A stretch of DNA of 47,478 nt from Chloroflexota bacterium (GTDB taxonomy: Bacteria; Chloroflexota; Limnocylindria; Limnocylindrales; CSP1-4). Shown here piece by piece: positions 1-8,161 of the stretch. The stretch spans positions 1 through 47,478 of the forward strand of contig PLOC01000070.1 of assembly GCA_003141955.1 (NCBI GenBank), given 5' to 3'. Under the pieces are notes generated by a model. That model was not told where the DNA came from. It saw only the letters and a program-made list of their open reading frames with translations, and searched no databases. Each line of letters opens with the position of its first letter. The first letter of the stretch is position 1. Both the position numbers and the translations under genes were made by a program.

Positions 1-18
1 GACAAGAAGCTATGGGAT

Positions 19-954
19 CTAGCCCCGATCGAGAAGTTCCAGGGCCGGCGCCAGGCTTTCGAGGGATTCGATGGTGATCGGGTCGACGATGAGCTGCACT
101 TCGGCCACGCCGGCGCGGGCATAGGCGCGCAACTCCTGAGCGATGGCCTTCGGCGGGCCCTGTAGCGGGTTCGGGGTCCTGTCGAGCGTGCCGTCGCCCT
201 GGCGTCGCCCCGTGCCACCCGGCATTCGCACGAGAACCACCACCGTGGCTTCGACCGTGGCAGGGTCGCGGCCGGCCGTGGTGCAGGCGGCGGCAACCCT
301 GGCCAGCAGCGGCGCCACGCCGTCCGGGCTGTTGCGAGTCTCAGCGTGCCAGACGTTCCACGACTTCACGTACGGCAGAGTGATGTTCAGCATCCGCTCG
401 CCGATGGAGCCGATCATGAGCGGCGGGCCGCCCGGCCTGGACCGCGGCACGAGTTGGCAGTCGCGGGCGCTGAAGTACGTGCCCGCGAAGTCGATCTCGC
501 CCTCGGCCAGGAGCGTTCGGATGATCGTGAACGCTTCCTCGAAACGAGAGATTCGGTGGTCGAACGGCACGCCGTAACCGCGGAACTCGGCCTCGTTCCA
601 GCCAGCTCCCAGTCCCAGGATCAACCGGCCGCCGGAGATCTCATCGACCGTGGCCGCCTTCTTGGCCAGTACGGCGGGGTTGTAGAACCCGACCGGCGTC
701 ACCAGGGGCCCGAGCGTCACTCGCGACGTGATCGCCGCGGCGGCGGCCAGGACGCTCCAGGCGTCCCACGGCGCGTCGGCCGTGCCGTCGGCCAGGTGGT
801 ACAGGAAGTGATCGCCCGTCCATATCGAGTCGAAGCCCAGCGCCTCGATCCGCCGGATCATCGCGGCCAGCTCCGGCCAGCGCACCGGGCGCTCGATCTC
901 GGGCAGCTGAACCCCGACCCTGAGCGGGCGCCGTCCCTGAGTGGTCGTGTCCAT
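19..954 (-). CDS. LLM-class (luciferase-like, F420-type) oxidoreductase
   Basis: A 311-residue TIM-barrel flavin/F420 oxidoreductase of the luciferase-like monooxygenase class. Family hallmarks seen: an N-terminal strand with VGVQLPE, then GFDSIWTGDHF (about residues 39-49), the central TSRVTLGPLVTPVGFYNPAVLAKKAATVDEIS block and GRLILGLGAGWNEAEF, which precedes the bulge region of the active site. Many relatives use reduced F420 rather than FMN, but the cofactor and substrate cannot be read from sequence alone. The ATG at 954 lies 6 nt after a TAGGAT -10 element and has no ribosome-binding site, so the mRNA is probably leaderless. It is transcribed alone; the upstream neighbour is separated by 79 bp. 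Confidence 0.9.
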   Translation of the reverse strand: MDTTTQGRRPLRVGVQLPEIERPVRWPELAAMIRRIEALGFDSIWTGDHFLYHLADGTADAPWDAWSVLAAAAAITSRVTLGPLVTPVGFYNPAVLAKKAATVDEISGGRLILGLGAGWNEAEFRGYGVPFDHRISRFEEAFTIIRTLLAEGEIDFAGTYFSARDCQLVPRSRPGGPPLMIGSIGERMLNITLPYVKSWNVWHAETRNSPDGVAPLLARVAAACTTAGRDPATVEATVVVLVRMPGGTGRRQGDGTLDRTPNPLQGPPKAIAQELRAYARAGVAEVQLIVDPITIESLESLAPALELLDRG

Positions 955-960
955 TCAGCA

Positions 961-966
961 ATCCTA
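961..966 (-). promoter_or_regulatory. -10 element of the LLM oxidoreductase gene (leaderless)
   Basis: TAGGAT read on the minus strand, ending 6 nt before the ATG at 954. No good -35 hexamer is visible 16-18 bp upstream. The spacing matches several other genes in the window. Confidence 0.5.
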
Positions 967-1033
967 GCGCCGCGGCGGGGTCGCGGCCCGGGACAGCCGG
1001 GTCCGCGCGGGCACGGCGGCCGGGCAGCGCAGC

Positions 1034-1486
1034 CTACTGCGCGCCGAAGAGCGCCTGCAACCAGGACTCGAGCGGGCTCTGCGGCTGGGAGACAACCTGC
1101 GGGTTGATGCCGGTCGAGCCCGGCGCGTCGGCAGGCAACGGCGGCGCCGCCGGATCGATCGTGAACGGGATCTCGCGAGGCGAGCCGAGCAGGTAGCCCC
1201 GCGCCGCGAAGTCGATGAAGCCCGTCTGCTGGATCACCTTGAGCTCGGCCTGGAGCGAGTCGATCTCGCGCACTTCCGCGGCATTGCGTGCTCTCATCGC
1301 ATCGACCTGATCTGCGGCGGCTGCCGCCTCACCCACCTGGTGAGCGAAGACGCCGACCAGCCACAGGCAAACCAGCCCGGCCACTATCACGGCCAGCTTG
1401 CGTCGGGAGAGTCCGAGCGACGGACGGGCCTCGGCGGAGGCCCGCGCCTCCTGCTCCGCGTAAGGGTCCACTTCGTTCCGTCGCAT
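1034..1486 (-). CDS. FtsB/DivIC-like septum-formation initiator protein
   Basis: A 150-residue single-pass membrane protein. It has a short basic cytoplasmic N-terminus, one membrane helix (about residues 28-49, LAVIVAGLVCLWLVGVFAHQ), and an extracytoplasmic coiled coil (about 50-85). A segment reading FIDFAARGYLLGSPREIPFTI follows, resembling the post-coil region of DivIC/FtsB proteins of high-GC bacteria, and then a Pro-rich tail. Such proteins join FtsL and FtsQ in the divisome. The ATG at 1486 was chosen over an upstream in-frame start because a consensus promoter ends 7 nt before it. The family match rests on architecture and the motif after the coil, so function is likely rather than certain. 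Confidence 0.72.
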   Translation of the reverse strand: MRRNEVDPYAEQEARASAEARPSLGLSRRKLAVIVAGLVCLWLVGVFAHQVGEAAAAADQVDAMRARNAAEVREIDSLQAELKVIQQTGFIDFAARGYLLGSPREIPFTIDPAAPPLPADAPGSTGINPQVVSQPQSPLESWLQALFGAQ

Positions 1487-1493
1487 TTCGAGA

Positions 1494-1522
1494 ATCGTAG
1501 CTGGCAGCAGCTGACGTGTCAA
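1494..1522 (-). promoter_or_regulatory. Consensus promoter of the FtsB-like gene (leaderless)
   Basis: TTGACA (1522-1517), a 17-bp spacer and TACGAT (1499-1494). The ATG at 1486 begins 7 nt after the -10, so transcription should start at or next to the start codon. This is the best sigma-70-type promoter in the window. Confidence 0.85.
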
Positions 1523-1545
1523 CCGAAACACATGCTTGCCCACGC

Positions 1546-1554
1546 TGCTAGACT
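1546..1554 (+). promoter_or_regulatory. Extended -10 promoter of mrfA
   Basis: TGC followed directly by TAGACT (1549-1554), divergent from the FtsB-like promoter. The expected start near 1561 gives a leader of about 35 nt carrying GAGG 8 nt before the ATG at 1596. Confidence 0.55.
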
Positions 1555-1595
1555 CTGTCCAGGATTCGCACGGACGTTCTGTTTGAGGTGCGGGC

Positions 1596-3914
1596 ATGCG
1601 CTACTACCAGTCGGCCGGGGTTGAGCGGGTGCTGGCCCAGATTCTGGCCGAACCGTCCCTTTCGAGTGGCGTGGTCCATCGGGCCACGATCTCCGCCAGG
1701 CCTGCAGATCTCGTGCCGATGCCGGACTGGCTGGATCGGCGGATCGTCGCCGGCCTGGGATCCCGCGGCATCACCAGCCTTTACCGTCATCAGGCGGAAG
1801 CGGTCGAGGCGGTTCGCGCCGGGCAAGATGTCGTCGTCGTCACGCCGACGGCTTCGGGCAAATCGTTGTGCTATCTCGTCCCGACGCTGCAGGCCCTGGC
1901 GGATGACCCCACGGCCCGGGCGCTGTACCTCTTCCCCACCAAGGCGCTGGGTCAGGATCAGGTCGCGGAGCTGGGGGAGCTGAGCCGCGCCGCCGGCCTC
2001 CGGATCAACGCCTCCACGTACGACGGCGACACGCCGAACCAGATCAGATCGGCCATCCGATCGGCCGGCCAGGTGGTCGTGACGAACCCGGACATGCTCC
2101 ACGCCGCTATCCTGCCGCACCACACCAAATGGTTTCAGCTGTTCGAGCAGCTGCGCATAATCGTCATCGACGAGCTGCACACATACCGCGGCCTGTTCGG
2201 CAGCCACGTCGCCAACGTCCTGAGGCGGCTGCTGCGGATCTGCGCCCACTACGGTTCGCACCCGGTGATCGTGTGCTGTTCGGCCACGATCGGCAACCCC
2301 GCGGAGCTGGCAGCCGCCCTGACGGGACGGCAGCCGCGCCTGGTGGACCGCAACGGCGCCCCATCCGGCGAGCGCCACGTCCTGATGGTCCAGCCGCCCC
2401 TCCTGGACCCGGCCACCGGAGCGCGTGGCTCGGCGCTGACGCTGGCCACTCGCTGGGCCCTGCCGTTCCTGCGCGCCGGCCGCCAGACCCTCGTCTTCGG
2501 CCGGTCGCGGATGGGCGTGGAGCTGATGCTCTCGACGCTCCGCGAGTCGCTGCGACTCGGCGACGGGCCACGGAGCCGCGTCCGTGGATATCGGGGCGGA
2601 TATCTGCCAACGGAGCGTCGGGCGGTTGAGCGCGGCCTGCGCGACGGGGAGCTGCTGGGCGTGGTCAGCACGAACGCCCTGGAACTGGGCGTGGACGTCG
2701 GCCAGCTGGACGTGGCCATCCTGGCGGGCTATCCGGGCTCGATCGCGGCCACGTGGCAGCAGATGGGTCGCGCCGGACGGCGGCAGGACACGAGCGTCGC
2801 GGTCCTCATCGCCGGCGGCGGTCCGGTGGATCGGTACGTCGTCGAGCATCCGGAATTCCTGCTCGCCTCGGCACCGGAGGAAGCGCGCCTGGACCCCGAC
2901 AACCTGCACGTCCTGCTGGCCCATCTCAAGGCGGCCTGCTTCGAGCTGCCGTTCGAGCCCGGCGAACTGTTCGGTACCGCCGCGGCGGAGCCGCTGCTCG
3001 CCTTCCTCGGCGAAGAGGGTCTGGTGCGCCGCGCCGGCGACGACCGCTGGTACTGGTCGAACGAGAACTTCCCGGCGTCCTCGGTCTCTCTCCGGGCGGC
3101 GGCGGAGGAGAACGTGGTGATCATCGACACGACACCGGACCGGCCGCGCGTCATCGGCGAGATCGACATCTTCGCCGCCCAGACGCTCGTCCACGAGGAC
3201 GCCATCTACATCCACGAGTCCACGCAGTACCACGTCGATCGGCTGGACTGGGACGAGCGCAAGGCCTATGTCCGCCGCGTCGACATCGACCACTACACCT
3301 ACGCCGACCGGGCGGTCACCCTCAAGCCGCTGGAGACGTTCGACGCGGCGCCGGCCGGCGGCGGGAGCCGGGCCCACGGCGAGGTCATGGTCTCGAGCCT
3401 GGTTTCCATGTTCAAGAAGCTCAAGTTCGGGACGGACGAGAACCTGGGCTGGGGGCCGGTCCACCTGCCGGAGATCGAGCTTCAGACAACGGCCTACTGG
3501 CTCATGGCCGGCGAGGCGGCGCGGGGGTGGCGGCGGGCGGACCTGGACGTCGCCCTGCTGGGTGTCGGCCGGGCGATGCAGGCGGTCGCGGCAGTGCTGC
3601 TCATGGTCGACCCGCGCGACCTGGGGCTGGTGAGCCAGGTTCGATCGCCGCACAACCAGGAGCCGACGGTCTACCTGTACGAGTGCGTGCCCGGCGGCGT
3701 GGGCCTATCGGAGCGGCTCTTCGAGCGCCACGACGGGCTTGTCGCGGGCGCGGCCGAGTTGATCGCAGCGTGCGATTGCGCGAGCGGGTGCCCGGCCTGC
3801 ACCGGGCCGCGGCTGGAGCCCGATGTGGATGCAAAAGCGCTGGCGTTGCGGCTGCTGCGGGCGCTGACCGCGGAGCGGACGGCGGACGGCGCCGCCCCGA
3901 CGGCGGCCGCCTGA
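1596..3914 (+). CDS. mrfA: MrfA/YprA-type superfamily 2 helicase with C-terminal Zn-binding DUF1998
   Basis: A 772-residue 3'-5' type DExH helicase. Seen: Walker A TPTASGKS (about residues 82-89), Walker B DELH (191-194), SATIGNP motif III, and a helicase C domain with LGVVSTNALELGVDVGQLD and QQMGRAGRRQD. The DUF1998 region ends in a Cys cluster CDCASGCPAC (about 725-734) that binds zinc in relatives. Bacillus subtilis MrfA (749 residues) works with the exonuclease MrfB to repair mitomycin C adducts outside the UvrABC route. Here the mrfB homologue follows 3 bp downstream, so the same two-protein system is likely. The start has GAGG 8 nt upstream. Confidence 0.92.
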   Translation: MRYYQSAGVERVLAQILAEPSLSSGVVHRATISARPADLVPMPDWLDRRIVAGLGSRGITSLYRHQAEAVEAVRAGQDVVVVTPTASGKSLCYLVPTLQALADDPTARALYLFPTKALGQDQVAELGELSRAAGLRINASTYDGDTPNQIRSAIRSAGQVVVTNPDMLHAAILPHHTKWFQLFEQLRIIVIDELHTYRGLFGSHVANVLRRLLRICAHYGSHPVIVCCSATIGNPAELAAALTGRQPRLVDRNGAPSGERHVLMVQPPLLDPATGARGSALTLATRWALPFLRAGRQTLVFGRSRMGVELMLSTLRESLRLGDGPRSRVRGYRGGYLPTERRAVERGLRDGELLGVVSTNALELGVDVGQLDVAILAGYPGSIAATWQQMGRAGRRQDTSVAVLIAGGGPVDRYVVEHPEFLLASAPEEARLDPDNLHVLLAHLKAACFELPFEPGELFGTAAAEPLLAFLGEEGLVRRAGDDRWYWSNENFPASSVSLRAAAEENVVIIDTTPDRPRVIGEIDIFAAQTLVHEDAIYIHESTQYHVDRLDWDERKAYVRRVDIDHYTYADRAVTLKPLETFDAAPAGGGSRAHGEVMVSSLVSMFKKLKFGTDENLGWGPVHLPEIELQTTAYWLMAGEAARGWRRADLDVALLGVGRAMQAVAAVLLMVDPRDLGLVSQVRSPHNQEPTVYLYECVPGGVGLSERLFERHDGLVAGAAELIAACDCASGCPACTGPRLEPDVDAKALALRLLRALTAERTADGAAPTAAA

Positions 3915-3917
3915 GTC

Positions 3918-5249
3918 GTGGACGGGACGCGTCTCCAACGCCGCCTGACCGACCTCCGGCGCGATCGTGAGGCGACCGGACGCGCTGCCACCGCGCGGGC
4001 AGAGCGCTCGGGCGAGGGGGATCCGGACATCCGCCGGACGATCGCCTCCATCGTCGCCGCGGCCGATTCGTTCGGGCCGCCACAGCCAGTTTGGCGCGAC
4101 GTGGGTCCGGTGGATCCCGCATCGCTGGCGCGCCGCCTGGCCGCGGGCCTGGATGGCGATGCCATCGAGACGCCGCGCGGCTGGTATGTCCGCCGCGAGC
4201 TCCGGCCCGTCTATCTGCCGGTCGATCGGTATCGGCTGGCCGGCCTGCCGGGGATGCCGCCGCCCTCCACTCCCCTTCTCTGCCTGGACACCGAGACGAC
4301 GGGCCTGGGCAGCGCCGCCGGCACGGTCGCCTTCCTGATCGGCCTGGCGTGGTGGGAGGGCGATCGGCTGCGACTGCTGCAGCTGGCCCTGCCGGACCAC
4401 TCGGAAGAGGGCGCCCTGCTGGACGCCCTCCGGGCCGAGACACCCGGGAACGCCTGGCTCGTGACCTACAACGGCCGAAGCTTCGACTGGCCGCTGCTCG
4501 AGACGCGGTTTCGGATGAACCGCGACCGGCCGCCCGCGACCGACGGCCACCTCGACCTGCTGCTGCTGGTTCGGCGGCTCTTCCGCCACCGCCTCCCGGA
4601 CGCCCGCCTGCAGACCGTGGAGCGGCATCTCCTGCGCCGCCATCGCGCCCCGGACATCCCCGCGTCGGAGATACCCGCCATCTACCACTCGTTCCTGCGC
4701 GGCGGGCCCGTGGGACCGCTCCGCGTCGTGGCCCGCCACAACGCCGAGGACGTGGTGACGCTCGGGCGGATCCTGGCGCACCTGGAACGCGGCTACGGCA
4801 TCGGCGAGGTGCGGCGCTGGGCCCCCAAGGGCGATCTCGTGCGCCTGGCGCGGCTCTTCCGCCACGAGGGTCGGGTCGACGAGGCGGCGGCGTGCCTGGA
4901 AATCGCCGGCGAGGGGGTCGACGGCGGCGATCCGGAGGTGGCGCTCGCCACGGTCGAGCTGGCCCGGCTGTTGCGCCGCGCGGGTCGGGTCACCGAGGCG
5001 GGCGTCGCGTGGAGCCGCCTCGTGACGGCCCCGGGGCCGCTCGCGGCGCTGGGCTGGATCGAACTGGCGAAGGAACGCGAGCACCGCGAGCGCGACCTGG
5101 CGGGGGCGTGGGCAGCCACGGACGAGGCTCTCCTGGCGCTGTACCGCAGCCGGGGGCATGGGCAGGCGGCGTTGCGGCGCGGCCTCGAGGCGGACCTGGC
5201 GGGTCGCCGAGCCCGGCTGGCGCGCCGGCTCGATCGCGCGACGATCTAG
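3918..5249 (+). CDS. mrfB: MrfB/YprB-type DEDD exonuclease with TPR-like C-terminus
   Basis: A 443-residue RNase H-fold exonuclease. Exo I is DTETTG (D124, E126), exo II lies in YNGRSFDWP (about 184-192) and exo III in HNAED (H274, D278). These would supply the metal-binding acidic residues. Note that exo III has His and Asp four positions apart, as in the YxxxD layout, rather than the usual Hx4D. After about residue 300, helical repeat-like segments resemble TPR units, as in B. subtilis MrfB. The GTG start lies 3 bp after the mrfA stop with only a weak ribosome site, so translational coupling is likely. The pair probably degrades damaged DNA strands opened by MrfA. Confidence 0.87.
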   Translation: MDGTRLQRRLTDLRRDREATGRAATARAERSGEGDPDIRRTIASIVAAADSFGPPQPVWRDVGPVDPASLARRLAAGLDGDAIETPRGWYVRRELRPVYLPVDRYRLAGLPGMPPPSTPLLCLDTETTGLGSAAGTVAFLIGLAWWEGDRLRLLQLALPDHSEEGALLDALRAETPGNAWLVTYNGRSFDWPLLETRFRMNRDRPPATDGHLDLLLLVRRLFRHRLPDARLQTVERHLLRRHRAPDIPASEIPAIYHSFLRGGPVGPLRVVARHNAEDVVTLGRILAHLERGYGIGEVRRWAPKGDLVRLARLFRHEGRVDEAAACLEIAGEGVDGGDPEVALATVELARLLRRAGRVTEAGVAWSRLVTAPGPLAALGWIELAKEREHRERDLAGAWAATDEALLALYRSRGHGQAALRRGLEADLAGRRARLARRLDRATI

Positions 5250-5312
5250 CTCCGCGGAGTTCCCGCGGTCGAATACGACAGCCCGGGCGTAGTCGCATCA
5301 CAACCCGGACGG

Positions 5313-6272
5313 CTACTGCGGCTGGCGCTTCGGCACGTCCTGCCCGGCAGCGGCGATCGTCGAGCCGAGCCGGGCAGTCACCTGCGCCCCAGTGGGCACT
5401 CCCGCGAGACCGGCGCCCTCCACGGCGCATGATCCGGCGGCCGCGGCGAAGCGAAGAGCCCGCGACGTGGCCACTTCCCCATAGAGCAGCCACGCGGCCA
5501 TGAGCGCGGCCAGGAACACGTCGCCCGCGCCGGTCGGGTCGACGACCTTCGGAGCCGGGATTGCCGGATAGCGAATGAGCCGCGTTTCGCGCATGGCCAG
5601 ACCGCCGCGATCGCCCGCGGTCAGGACGACCGTCGCCCGAGGGGTGAACGCGCGCAGCTCTGGAAGGCCCACGCCGGGTGCCACGTCGTCCACGCTGACG
5701 CAGACCAGGCCGGCCGCCGCCAGCAACCGCGACGGCGCTGGGTCCACCCGCTTCACCCAGCCGTCGGCGGCGAACTCGCGCAGCAGCCCCTGCCAGCCGA
5801 CCGCCACGCACGCGTCCTCTCGCGCCGCGGCGAGGCCCGCCCACTCCCCTCCCACCTCGCCGGCCACCGGCCCGAGCAGCCAGCCCCGCGCCCCGCGCCA
5901 CTCCGCCGGCAGCGCCGCGGCACGCACGGCGTCCCCCTCCGAGTGCCAGCGCTGGCGGCGATGCCCGTCTCGCTCGATGTTCTCGAAGACCGGTCCGTGC
6001 TCGAGCGGCACCCGGTGCACCAGAACGCCGGCCGTCTCGAGCGAGTCCAGCTCGATGGCATCGGCGGCCGGTCCATCGACCCCAATCACGCAACCCACAC
6101 GCAGACCGAGCCTGGCCGCTGCGAGCGATCCGTACGCCACGGCGCCGCCCAGCCGCCAGCCGCGCGGATCGTCCGAAGTGACGTCCCGCGAAGCGGCCCC
6201 AACGACGATCAGATCGGGACGATCGCCCGAACCCCCGGTCGACCCGTCGTATACTCCGTCCGCTTCCGACAT
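5313..6272 (-). CDS. PfkB/ribokinase-family carbohydrate kinase
   Basis: A 319-residue PfkB-family kinase. The N-terminal signature region (VVGAASRDVTSD...GGAVAYGSLAAARLG) and the C-terminal DPTGAGDVF motif are both present. The catalytic base is the Asp of GAGD (about residue 250) and the adjacent loop forms the anion hole. These enzymes phosphorylate sugars or nucleosides with ATP; the substrate cannot be assigned. The ATG at 6272 has a strong GGAGGGG ribosome site. The divergent gene at 6296 starts only 23 bp away, so the promoters of both must lie inside each other's coding sequence. Confidence 0.85.
   Translation of the reverse strand: MSEADGVYDGSTGGSGDRPDLIVVGAASRDVTSDDPRGWRLGGAVAYGSLAAARLGLRVGCVIGVDGPAADAIELDSLETAGVLVHRVPLEHGPVFENIERDGHRRQRWHSEGDAVRAAALPAEWRGARGWLLGPVAGEVGGEWAGLAAAREDACVAVGWQGLLREFAADGWVKRVDPAPSRLLAAAGLVCVSVDDVAPGVGLPELRAFTPRATVVLTAGDRGGLAMRETRLIRYPAIPAPKVVDPTGAGDVFLAALMAAWLLYGEVATSRALRFAAAAGSCAVEGAGLAGVPTGAQVTARLGSTIAAAGQDVPKRQPQ
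6250..6255 (+). promoter_or_regulatory. Candidate -10 element for the acidic-protein gene
   Basis: TATACT lies inside the PfkB coding region, 40 bp before the GTG at 6296. No convincing -35 is seen. It is the best candidate because the intergenic gap is too short for a promoter. Confidence 0.35.
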
Positions 6273-6295
6273 GCACCCCTCCCTGGAGTCGAACC

Positions 6296-6652
6296 GTGTT
6301 CTTCTACGAGCTTCGCGAAGGCGACGACGACATCTTCGCCGACGTGCTCCTTGTTCGCGAGGAGGAAATGGAGGCGGACGACTTCTTCGAGCTGGTGCAG
6401 GAGATCCGGCGGCGGGTGCAGGACACGTTCACCCAGGACACGCTGATCGAGGCCATCGCCGAGGAGCTCGAGCGCGACCACGCCTTCATCCCGATCTCCG
6501 ACGACCGTCTTTCGGCGTCGGTCAACGTCTCCAAGCTGGACGATGAAAACTACCTGGCCAGCATCGACTCCGACGATGACGACGATCCCGACGCGCCGGA
6601 CTACCGCGGGATCTTCCTCGACCTCCCCCGCGAGGGGTTCCTCCCGAACTGA
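6296..6652 (+). CDS. Small acidic protein of unknown function
   Basis: A 118-residue, very acidic soluble protein with no membrane segment. It begins with GTG, preceded by GGAG 8 nt upstream. The N-terminal half is helical with alternating acidic and hydrophobic residues (DDIFADVLLVREEEMEADDFFELVQEIRRRV). A run of five Asp lies near residue 93, and the end is DYRGIFLDLPREGFLPN. Codon use fits the neighbours. I do not recognise the family. The conserved-looking tail and good start suggest a real gene, conserved in relatives. It is divergent from the PfkB kinase and convergent with ychF. Confidence 0.72.
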   Translation: MFFYELREGDDDIFADVLLVREEEMEADDFFELVQEIRRRVQDTFTQDTLIEAIAEELERDHAFIPISDDRLSASVNVSKLDDENYLASIDSDDDDDPDAPDYRGIFLDLPREGFLPN

Positions 6653-6979
6653 CCCGGTCGGGGTCAGGGCGCCGAACCGAGCCTGGGCGAGGTGCCGTTC
6701 TTGCCCAACTTCAGCCTCGGAGATGCTAAGCAAGGGCGCCGCAGTCGAGCAGCGCCGTCGGGGCTGACCGCCGGCCGATCCACGCTGCTGTCGGGCACCG
6801 CGAGCCGCCGTGAAGGGCCATTTGGACCCGGCGCGGACCCATCCCCTCCCTTAGCACCGCCCCGGACGAAGATGGGCAACGACTGCGCGCCAGAGCCCGG
6901 CGGGCCACCCGGCAGCGCCGGCCAGCCACCCGGCTGAACCGTCGGCGGGCCGGCGGCCGGCGCGCCACCACGCGGCGCC
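6653..6979. other. Convergent intergenic region, no gene seen
   Basis: This 327-bp stretch lies between two converging genes. Its reading frames show no family match, no plausible ribosome site and a composition dominated by GC-rich near-palindromes (for example around 6930-6970, rich in CCGGC and GCCGG). Those could form hairpins that end transcription, but no U-tract follows. Confidence 0.5.
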
Positions 6980-8083
6980 CTACTTGCTGAACAGGATCTC
7001 GACGACGTCCCCGTCGTGGACCAGGTAGGTCTTGCCCTCTGAGCGCAGCTTGCCGTGCTTGCGGGCCTCGGCCATCGTCTTGAGCGCCAGCAGATCCTCG
7101 TAGGGCACGACCTCGGCGCGGATGAAGCCGTGCGCCAGGTCCGTGTGGATCGCGCCGGCCGCGTCGACCGCGTTCGAGCCGTCGGGGATCGGCCAGGCTC
7201 GGACCTCGTCCGGCCCGGCAGTGAGGAACGAGATCAGCCCGAGCAGCCGGTAGCTGAGCCGGATCACCCGGTCCAGGCTTGACTCCTTCAGGCCGAGCTC
7301 GTCCATGAAGATGACCGCCTCTTCGGGCTCGAGCTCGCCCAGCTCCATCTCGATCTTGGCAGACAGAGCATCCACCAGCGCCCCGGCGTGCCCGTAGCGC
7401 CCCGCGATCCCGGCCACGATCTCCGCCTCGCGCGGAAGATCCGCCTCGCCGACGTTGAGCAGGACAAGGACCGGCTTCTGGGTCAGGAAGCGGAAGCCGC
7501 GGATCGACTTCTCCTCGTCGGGGGTCAGGCCCTGGCTGCGCAGCGGCCGCCCCGCCGCCAGCGGTTCGTGAAGCCGCTGGAGCAGAGCCAGCTCTCGATC
7601 GTTCGCTTCGCGCTCCGCAGCCGTCCCGTGGTGGCCGCTCGCCCTGAGCCGCTCCAGGCGCTTCTCCATGACCGAAAGGTCGGCGAGCGTGAATTCGAGG
7701 TCGAGCCGTTCGAGATCGCGCCATGGGTCGACCGCACCCTCGGGGTGCGGGACGGCCGGGTCTTCGAACGCCCGAACCACATGCAGGAGGGCGTCCGCCT
7801 CGCGCAGGCGGGCCAGCTGATCGGCTGGCAGCTCTTCGGTTCCGACCCGGCCCTCGGTCGATGCGGGCGGCGCCGGCAGATCGAAGTAGGTGACGTCGGC
7901 GTGAACGATCTTCTTGGGCTTGAAGATCTCGGCCAGTCGATCGAGCCGCTCGTCAGGGACTTTCACGGTCCCGACGTGCAACTCCATGCCGCCGTAGCCG
8001 CCGGTCTGGGCGTGGCCCCGGGTCAGAGTGTTGAAGACGGTCGTCTTCCCCGAGCCGGCCAGCCCGACGATGGCGATCTGCAT
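6980..8083 (-). CDS. ychF: YchF-family ATPase (Obg-related), divergent P-loop
   Basis: A 367-residue TRAFAC-class P-loop protein. G1 is GLAGSGKTT (residues 7-15) in place of the usual GLPNVGKST. G3 is DLPAPP, and the G4 position reads NVGEAD, matching the NxxE form that makes YchF prefer ATP over GTP. A coiled-coil insert (about 125-190) and a C-terminal TGS domain ending KTYLVHDGDVVEILFSK complete the YchF layout. Relatives bind the ribosome and respond to oxidative stress. The ATG at 8083 was chosen because GGAGGAGG lies 10 nt upstream and the family starts with MQIAIVG; a longer in-frame start at 8125 adds nothing conserved. Confidence 0.87.
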   Translation of the reverse strand: MQIAIVGLAGSGKTTVFNTLTRGHAQTGGYGGMELHVGTVKVPDERLDRLAEIFKPKKIVHADVTYFDLPAPPASTEGRVGTEELPADQLARLREADALLHVVRAFEDPAVPHPEGAVDPWRDLERLDLEFTLADLSVMEKRLERLRASGHHGTAAEREANDRELALLQRLHEPLAAGRPLRSQGLTPDEEKSIRGFRFLTQKPVLVLLNVGEADLPREAEIVAGIAGRYGHAGALVDALSAKIEMELGELEPEEAVIFMDELGLKESSLDRVIRLSYRLLGLISFLTAGPDEVRAWPIPDGSNAVDAAGAIHTDLAHGFIRAEVVPYEDLLALKTMAEARKHGKLRSEGKTYLVHDGDVVEILFSK

Positions 8084-8125
8084 CTGCTGGTGGCCTCCTC
8101 CGCGTGGCGCTGTCGCGCCGTACAC

Positions 8126-8131
8126 ATGCTA
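8126..8131 (-). promoter_or_regulatory. -10 element of ychF
   Basis: TAGCAT on the minus strand in the 78-bp gap before ychF gives a leader of about 36 nt that carries the GGAGGAGG ribosome site. No clear -35 is seen. Confidence 0.45.
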
Positions 8132-8161
8132 GCGGACAGCAGGCGCTCAGTCGCCCGTCGC

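Noticed and set aside
1548-3653. 701-residue minus-strand open frame opposite mrfA
   Set aside because: Shadow of the helicase gene; low-complexity Arg/Gly composition and no start signal.
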